Of a stretch of DNA of 64,000 nucleotides, positions 61,443 to 64,000 are shown in pieces. Made by a program: the position numbers and the translations under genes. The notes under the pieces are model-generated. The model was not told where the DNA came from and did no database searches. It saw only the letters and a list, made by a program, of their open reading frames with translations. This DNA is from Victivallaceae bacterium (GTDB taxonomy: Bacteria > Verrucomicrobiota > Lentisphaeria > Victivallales > Victivallaceae): the NCBI GenBank assembly GCA_021647315.1, contig JAKIUY010000010.1, forward strand, positions 1 through 64,000, given 5' to 3'. How positions within the stretch are numbered: the first letter of the stretch is position 1; each line of letters opens with the position of its first letter.

Positions 61443-61896
61443 GTTTATGCTCTGGGTAATAGGCTTCAAGTGCCTTGATGGCAACTTTTAATTGTTTTAC
61501 ATATTTCAGATCAACATTTTGTTTAACCTTCATCGCCAGTAAAATTACTTTATGATGTTTTATCAGGCGTTCAGGATAATCCTTCTGGGATGGTTTGACA
61601 CGTTGCGTAAGGAAGTAGTCTGCAATAATCATAATTATATTCTGAGCATGCTTTTCTTTATTCAGAATCCATCTTACCCGTTGGTTTTGTGATTGTGCAT
61701 CTGTTTTATTGGCGAGGCTATTAATCTGTTTAGTAGCCTTGCTGACAGTTGCAGCATTTTCAAGCATTGCTTCCACCCGGGCATTATCATCATAAATACC
61801 GCAAGGTACCTGACAATGAGCATAAATAATTGAACTACCTGCCATAACTAACATTACAACGCTTGCGATTAACATTTTTTTCATTTGTTGTTTCAT
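61432..61896 (-). CDS. sodN: Nickel superoxide dismutase with Sec signal peptide
   Basis: Converts superoxide to O2 and H2O2. A signal peptide (MLIASVVMLVMAGSSIIYA) is followed at once by HCQVPCGIYDD, the nickel hook in which the new N-terminal His, Cys2 and Cys6 bind Ni. The rest matches the four-helix NiSOD fold (ADYFLTQRVKP, HHKVILLAMKVKQNVD). The mature length is ~128 aa versus ~117 in Streptomyces. Cleavage at Ala-His would expose His1 without the usual SodX peptidase, and would place the enzyme outside the cytoplasm (inference). ATG 61896 has AGGAATAGG upstream; the open GTG at 61926 has none. Confidence 0.93.
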   Translation of the reverse strand: MKQQMKKMLIASVVMLVMAGSSIIYAHCQVPCGIYDDNARVEAMLENAATVSKATKQINSLANKTDAQSQNQRVRWILNKEKHAQNIIMIIADYFLTQRVKPSQKDYPERLIKHHKVILLAMKVKQNVDLKYVKQLKVAIKALEAYYPEHKHDK

Positions 61897-61918
61897 TTTT
61901 CCTATTCCTTTTTTTGTT

Positions 61919-62070
61919 TTAGCCACGAATAAATATTTTTACTTTTAAAAACTGTCATATTTTGTAAACAAAATCTAACAATTTAGGTTGTCAAATAAAC
62001 CTGATGGTTAGCTTTTATGCGAAGCATAAAATATGACCATCTTTTAAAATTAGTGTTCATTCGTGTCTAA
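61919..62070. mobile_element. Family F inverted-repeat element, copy 1
   Basis: TTAGCCACGAATaaa at 61919 and GTGTTCATTCGTGTCTAA at 62053-62070 are inverted ends. The interior has AACCTGATGGTTAGCTTTTA and TATGCgaaGCATA hairpins, shared with the copy at 63139. It lies between arsM and sodN. No ORF. Confidence 0.7.
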
Positions 62071-62079
62071 CTCTTTTTT

Positions 62080-63117
62080 TCAGCAGCAACCTGCTTCTGT
62101 CATGATGATTTTTTCCTGTTCACAACTGGGGAATAGTCCGAAATGTTCTATTGGTTCAGTTACGGTGAAATATTTTCCAAAACGGCTGCAGGATAATATA
62201 TTTGCAGTATTACGACATACCAGCATGGGTTTATTTTTTATAAACGAATGACCTGAGTCAAGATCAAACTGGTGCGGTGAAAATGGAATTCCACCGTCGT
62301 AGGTGGCAATTTGTCCATAATCCTCACAACGGTCTTCAAGTTCTGATAGCTTAAATGCGCGAATGGTGATGGATGAAAAGCTTACATTACCCGCTTTTGC
62401 CTCTATTTCAGCGTTCTGAATGGTGATAGGTTTGACGGAGACAACGCAGTAGGTCGGGATGCCGATGTCATGCAGCAGCCGTCTGAAATCCTCAATATAG
62501 AGTGTACCACCAAGGCATTCGCCGTACATTATTGGATCATTACTTATTGCCGGTGATACGCGGCGATCGCTGAAGACATCGGAAAAATAGAGTTCACCAC
62601 CCGGTTTCAGTACCCGGAATATCTCTTTAAAAACCTTCTTTTTATCCGTTGCCAGATTTATCACGCAGTTTGAGGTGATAATATCGATCGAATCACTTTC
62701 GATGCCGGCACTTTGTAGATCCTCTATATCACCTTTGATGAAGGTGACATTAGAGGCAGCATAACCAAACTTATCTGCCTGTTCTTCAACATATTTATTA
62801 GCCACCGCTAACTGTTCATCGGTCATATCGACACCGACGGCTCTGCCATGTTCACCCACGAGCTTTGAAAAGGTATAGACATCACGTCCAGTGCCACAGC
62901 CGAGGTCAAGCGTGGTGCAGCCTTCCACCGCCTCCGGGATTGGTGAACCGCAACCATAATATTTTGCCAGCACCTCATCGGCAATATCTTTGAGGATTTC
63001 TCTGATGTGGAGTGGAACTGCCGCTGCGTCACAACAACAGGCGTTAGTTAACAGATCATCACTATGTTGTAATGTCTTACCATAATACTCTTTTACATCA
63101 TTTTTTTGTACACTCAT
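62080..63117 (-). CDS. arsM: Arsenite S-adenosylmethionine methyltransferase
   Basis: Methylates As(III) to mono-, di- and trimethyl forms using SAM. N-terminal VKEYYGKTLQHSDDLLTNAC with CCCD; the SAM site TLDLGCGTGRDVYTFSKLVG and GVDMTDEQLAVANKYVEEQA; then SNCVINLATDKKKVFKEIFR, VLKPGGELYFSDVFSDRR and the arsenic-binding Cys in YGECLGGTLYIEDF. 345 aa, with a Cys-rich end (FPSCEQEKIIMTEAGCC) typical of longer ArsM forms. Arsenic regulator and transporter genes of the ars type are not seen, but an aquaporin lies upstream. It is bracketed by two family F elements. Confidence 0.93.
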   Translation of the reverse strand: MSVQKNDVKEYYGKTLQHSDDLLTNACCCDAAAVPLHIREILKDIADEVLAKYYGCGSPIPEAVEGCTTLDLGCGTGRDVYTFSKLVGEHGRAVGVDMTDEQLAVANKYVEEQADKFGYAASNVTFIKGDIEDLQSAGIESDSIDIITSNCVINLATDKKKVFKEIFRVLKPGGELYFSDVFSDRRVSPAISNDPIMYGECLGGTLYIEDFRRLLHDIGIPTYCVVSVKPITIQNAEIEAKAGNVSFSSITIRAFKLSELEDRCEDYGQIATYDGGIPFSPHQFDLDSGHSFIKNKPMLVCRNTANILSCSRFGKYFTVTEPIEHFGLFPSCEQEKIIMTEAGCC

Positions 63118-63138
63118 AATTATTTCCTTTTATTTTTT

Positions 63139-63257
63139 TTAGCCACGAATGAACGCGAATATTCACGAATGATATTCGAACAAGCCCGATGGTTAGGTTT
63201 TATGCGAAACATGAAAGCTAACGTTTTTTTCATTTATTAGTGCCAATTAGTGGCTGA
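63139..63257. mobile_element. Family F inverted-repeat element, copy 2
   Basis: TTAGCCACGAATGAACGCGA at the left and ATTAGTGGCTGA at the right are imperfect inverted ends. The interior CCCGATGGTTAGGTTTTATG and GCGAAACATGAAAGCTAAC match copy 1. It lies 21 bp upstream of the arsM start, within its leader/promoter region. Confidence 0.7.
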
Positions 63258-63386
63258 CTATTTTATTGAGTGACCAGTCACAAGCAAGAAGTTTAATTAC
63301 ATAATCACTTTTAAGATTATCATAACTGTAGTTAATATTCCAGTTACAAGAGTCGTTTAAATGGATTTTTCTTTACATTAATTTCC

Positions 63387-63611
63387 TTATGTTGATAATT
63401 TGCTGATTACACTTTCGGGAGTAATGGGATTAACGGCGATTCCAGTGCCAACGTCAAAGCCACCACTATTCCAAAATCTGGATAAACATGTGGTAATATG
63501 GAACTCCAGCCAATGGGGTAGGTGAACTGTGAAAAAAATAGTTGAAGTCAGGATTGTCGAGTTTATCCGCATAGAGTTGCCATTTAAAATATTTAATCTT
63601 ATTTCAGACAC
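63387..63611 (-). pseudogene. Possible remnant of ribulose-phosphate 3-epimerase
   Basis: 74 codons. MRINSTILTS resembles the first strand of the epimerase (MKIxPSILSA), and FHITTCLSRFWNSGGFDVGT plus GIAVNPITPESVISKL resembles its seventh and eighth strands (GVALNPATP). The ~150 residues between are absent. If correct, a large internal deletion left both ends in frame. The similarity is short and read by eye. It overlaps the aquaporin stop by 13 nt. The gap 63258-63386 shows no other gene. Confidence 0.3.
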
Positions 63612-64000
63612 ATGTCACCGCCACATTTGTTTTTGTCTGCGCTCATAATTGGTTCAATAATTTTAACAAAAAGCAGTGAAGCGATCGTTCCGCCAAAAAT
63701 TGGGCTGATAACATAAATAACGATAAATCCATATTGTGAATCAGGGAACGCAGCATCGCGCCACCCTGCAAGCCAGGCAAATAATCTCGGTGCAAGGTCT
63801 CTGGCTGGGTTGATTCCCGCTTGGGTCAAAGGGGCGAGCAAACAGATTAATACGGTGACGGTAAGCCCGATAAAAAGTGGTGCTAAACGGTCATCAGGGC
63901 GTCCGACATTACAGCCTTCGGTCAAGGCAAATATCATAGCGATTAAGATAAAGGTTCCAATTCCTTCCGCAAGAAAGGCATTAATATATGAGACTTTTGC
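63599..64000 (-). CDS. Aquaporin / glycerol facilitator family channel (5' end outside window)
   Basis: C-terminal ~133 residues of a MIP-family channel; the frame is open to the window edge (AFLAEGIGTFILIAM immediately before the first internal Met). Helix 4-5 sequence PLFIGLTVTVLICLLAPLTQ, then the second pore loop GINPARDLAPRLFAW with the NPA-R motif, and a final helix. GINPARDLAPR with Asp after Arg points to an aquaglyceroporin rather than a strict water channel. Bacterial aquaglyceroporins in ars clusters export arsenite; proximity to arsM makes that plausible (inference). Confidence 0.9.
   Translation of the reverse strand, partial: AKVSYINAFLAEGIGTFILIAMIFALTEGCNVGRPDDRLAPLFIGLTVTVLICLLAPLTQAGINPARDLAPRLFAWLAGWRDAAFPDSQYGFIVIYVISPIFGGTIASLLFVKIIEPIMSADKNKCGGDMCLK

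Noticed and set aside
1-64000. tRNA, rRNA, CRISPR arrays, prophage or intact insertion sequences
   Set aside because: I looked for cloverleaf-like stretches, regularly spaced direct repeats, transposase or phage structural motifs and found none. The repeats present are palindromic or MITE-like, not CRISPR-like.

Overview
The window looks like chromosome from a Lentisphaerota-type (PVC superphylum) bacterium. This is inferred from gene content: secreted multidomain glycosidase-like proteins, two formylglycine-dependent sulfatases, pseudopilins with the [20 protein letters not shown] head and an H-X9-DG-type tail, and intergenic gaps filled with several families of palindromic repeats. Codon use and base composition look fairly even; I saw no rRNA, tRNA, CRISPR array, intact transposase or prophage. 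No database search was possible, so family names rest on motifs read by eye.

Region 1 (1-28.3 kb, all + except one AraC gene) is a polysaccharide-utilisation block. It holds two paralogous secreted TIM-barrel-like proteins (1-2736, 5104-6933), a CBM9-domain glycosidase (7093-9996), a DUF5703/GH95-like protein (10009-12177), two sulfatases (12422-13843, 26677-28176), a 1356-aa secreted GH42-like protein (14147-18217), a GH84-like protein (20423-23248), a metallophosphoesterase (23327-24718) and a beta-helix protein (24843-26513). LacI (2887-3876) and AraC (18581-19477) regulators each sit beside a pseudopilin gene. Together they would bind, desulfate and cut a sulfated, probably amino-sugar-containing glycan. 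The sulfatase-maturing enzyme is not in the window.

Region 2 (28.3-32.6 kb) holds an MmeI-like single-chain restriction-modification enzyme (28715-31579, -) with a small overlapping partner, two MITE-like inverted-repeat elements and a DUF2294 gene.

Region 3 (32.6-41.6 kb) starts with two diverged copies of a structured RNA with a covarying stem and intrinsic terminators. Between the copies lie a palindromic repeat and a 32-aa membrane peptide. After the second copy runs purE-cysD-cysN-(degenerate metallophosphoesterase)-DUF4914-(HAD phosphatase/Sua5 fusion)-MFS transporter.

Region 4 (41.6-47.3 kb) carries glutamate dehydrogenase behind a hairpin-rich leader, a PEP-synthase-like ATP-grasp protein and a membrane class III nucleotide cyclase.

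Region 5 (47.3-52.6 kb, -) is a tightly overlapped operon: rhodanese, sterol-desaturase-like di-iron protein, and a flavoprotein fused to a NapH-like polyferredoxin. A DUF2064 glycosyltransferase-like gene lies downstream and a small carbohydrate-binding protein upstream.

Region 6 (52.6-54.5 kb) is decayed: short tandem repeats, a fragment resembling the C-terminus of a LeoA-type dynamin-like protein, and a broken WYL regulator, probably the residue of a defence locus.

Region 7 (54.5-64 kb, -) holds an aquaporin (cut by the window end), arsenite methyltransferase arsM bracketed by two related repeat elements, then Ni-superoxide dismutase, a radical SAM protein, a cellulose-synthase-like GT2, a GT-C/TIGR04283 fusion, a PF10118 metal-dependent hydrolase and a polysaccharide deacetylase. 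The neighbourhood suggests arsenic methylation/export and oxidative defence next to a glycan or glycolipid assembly operon.
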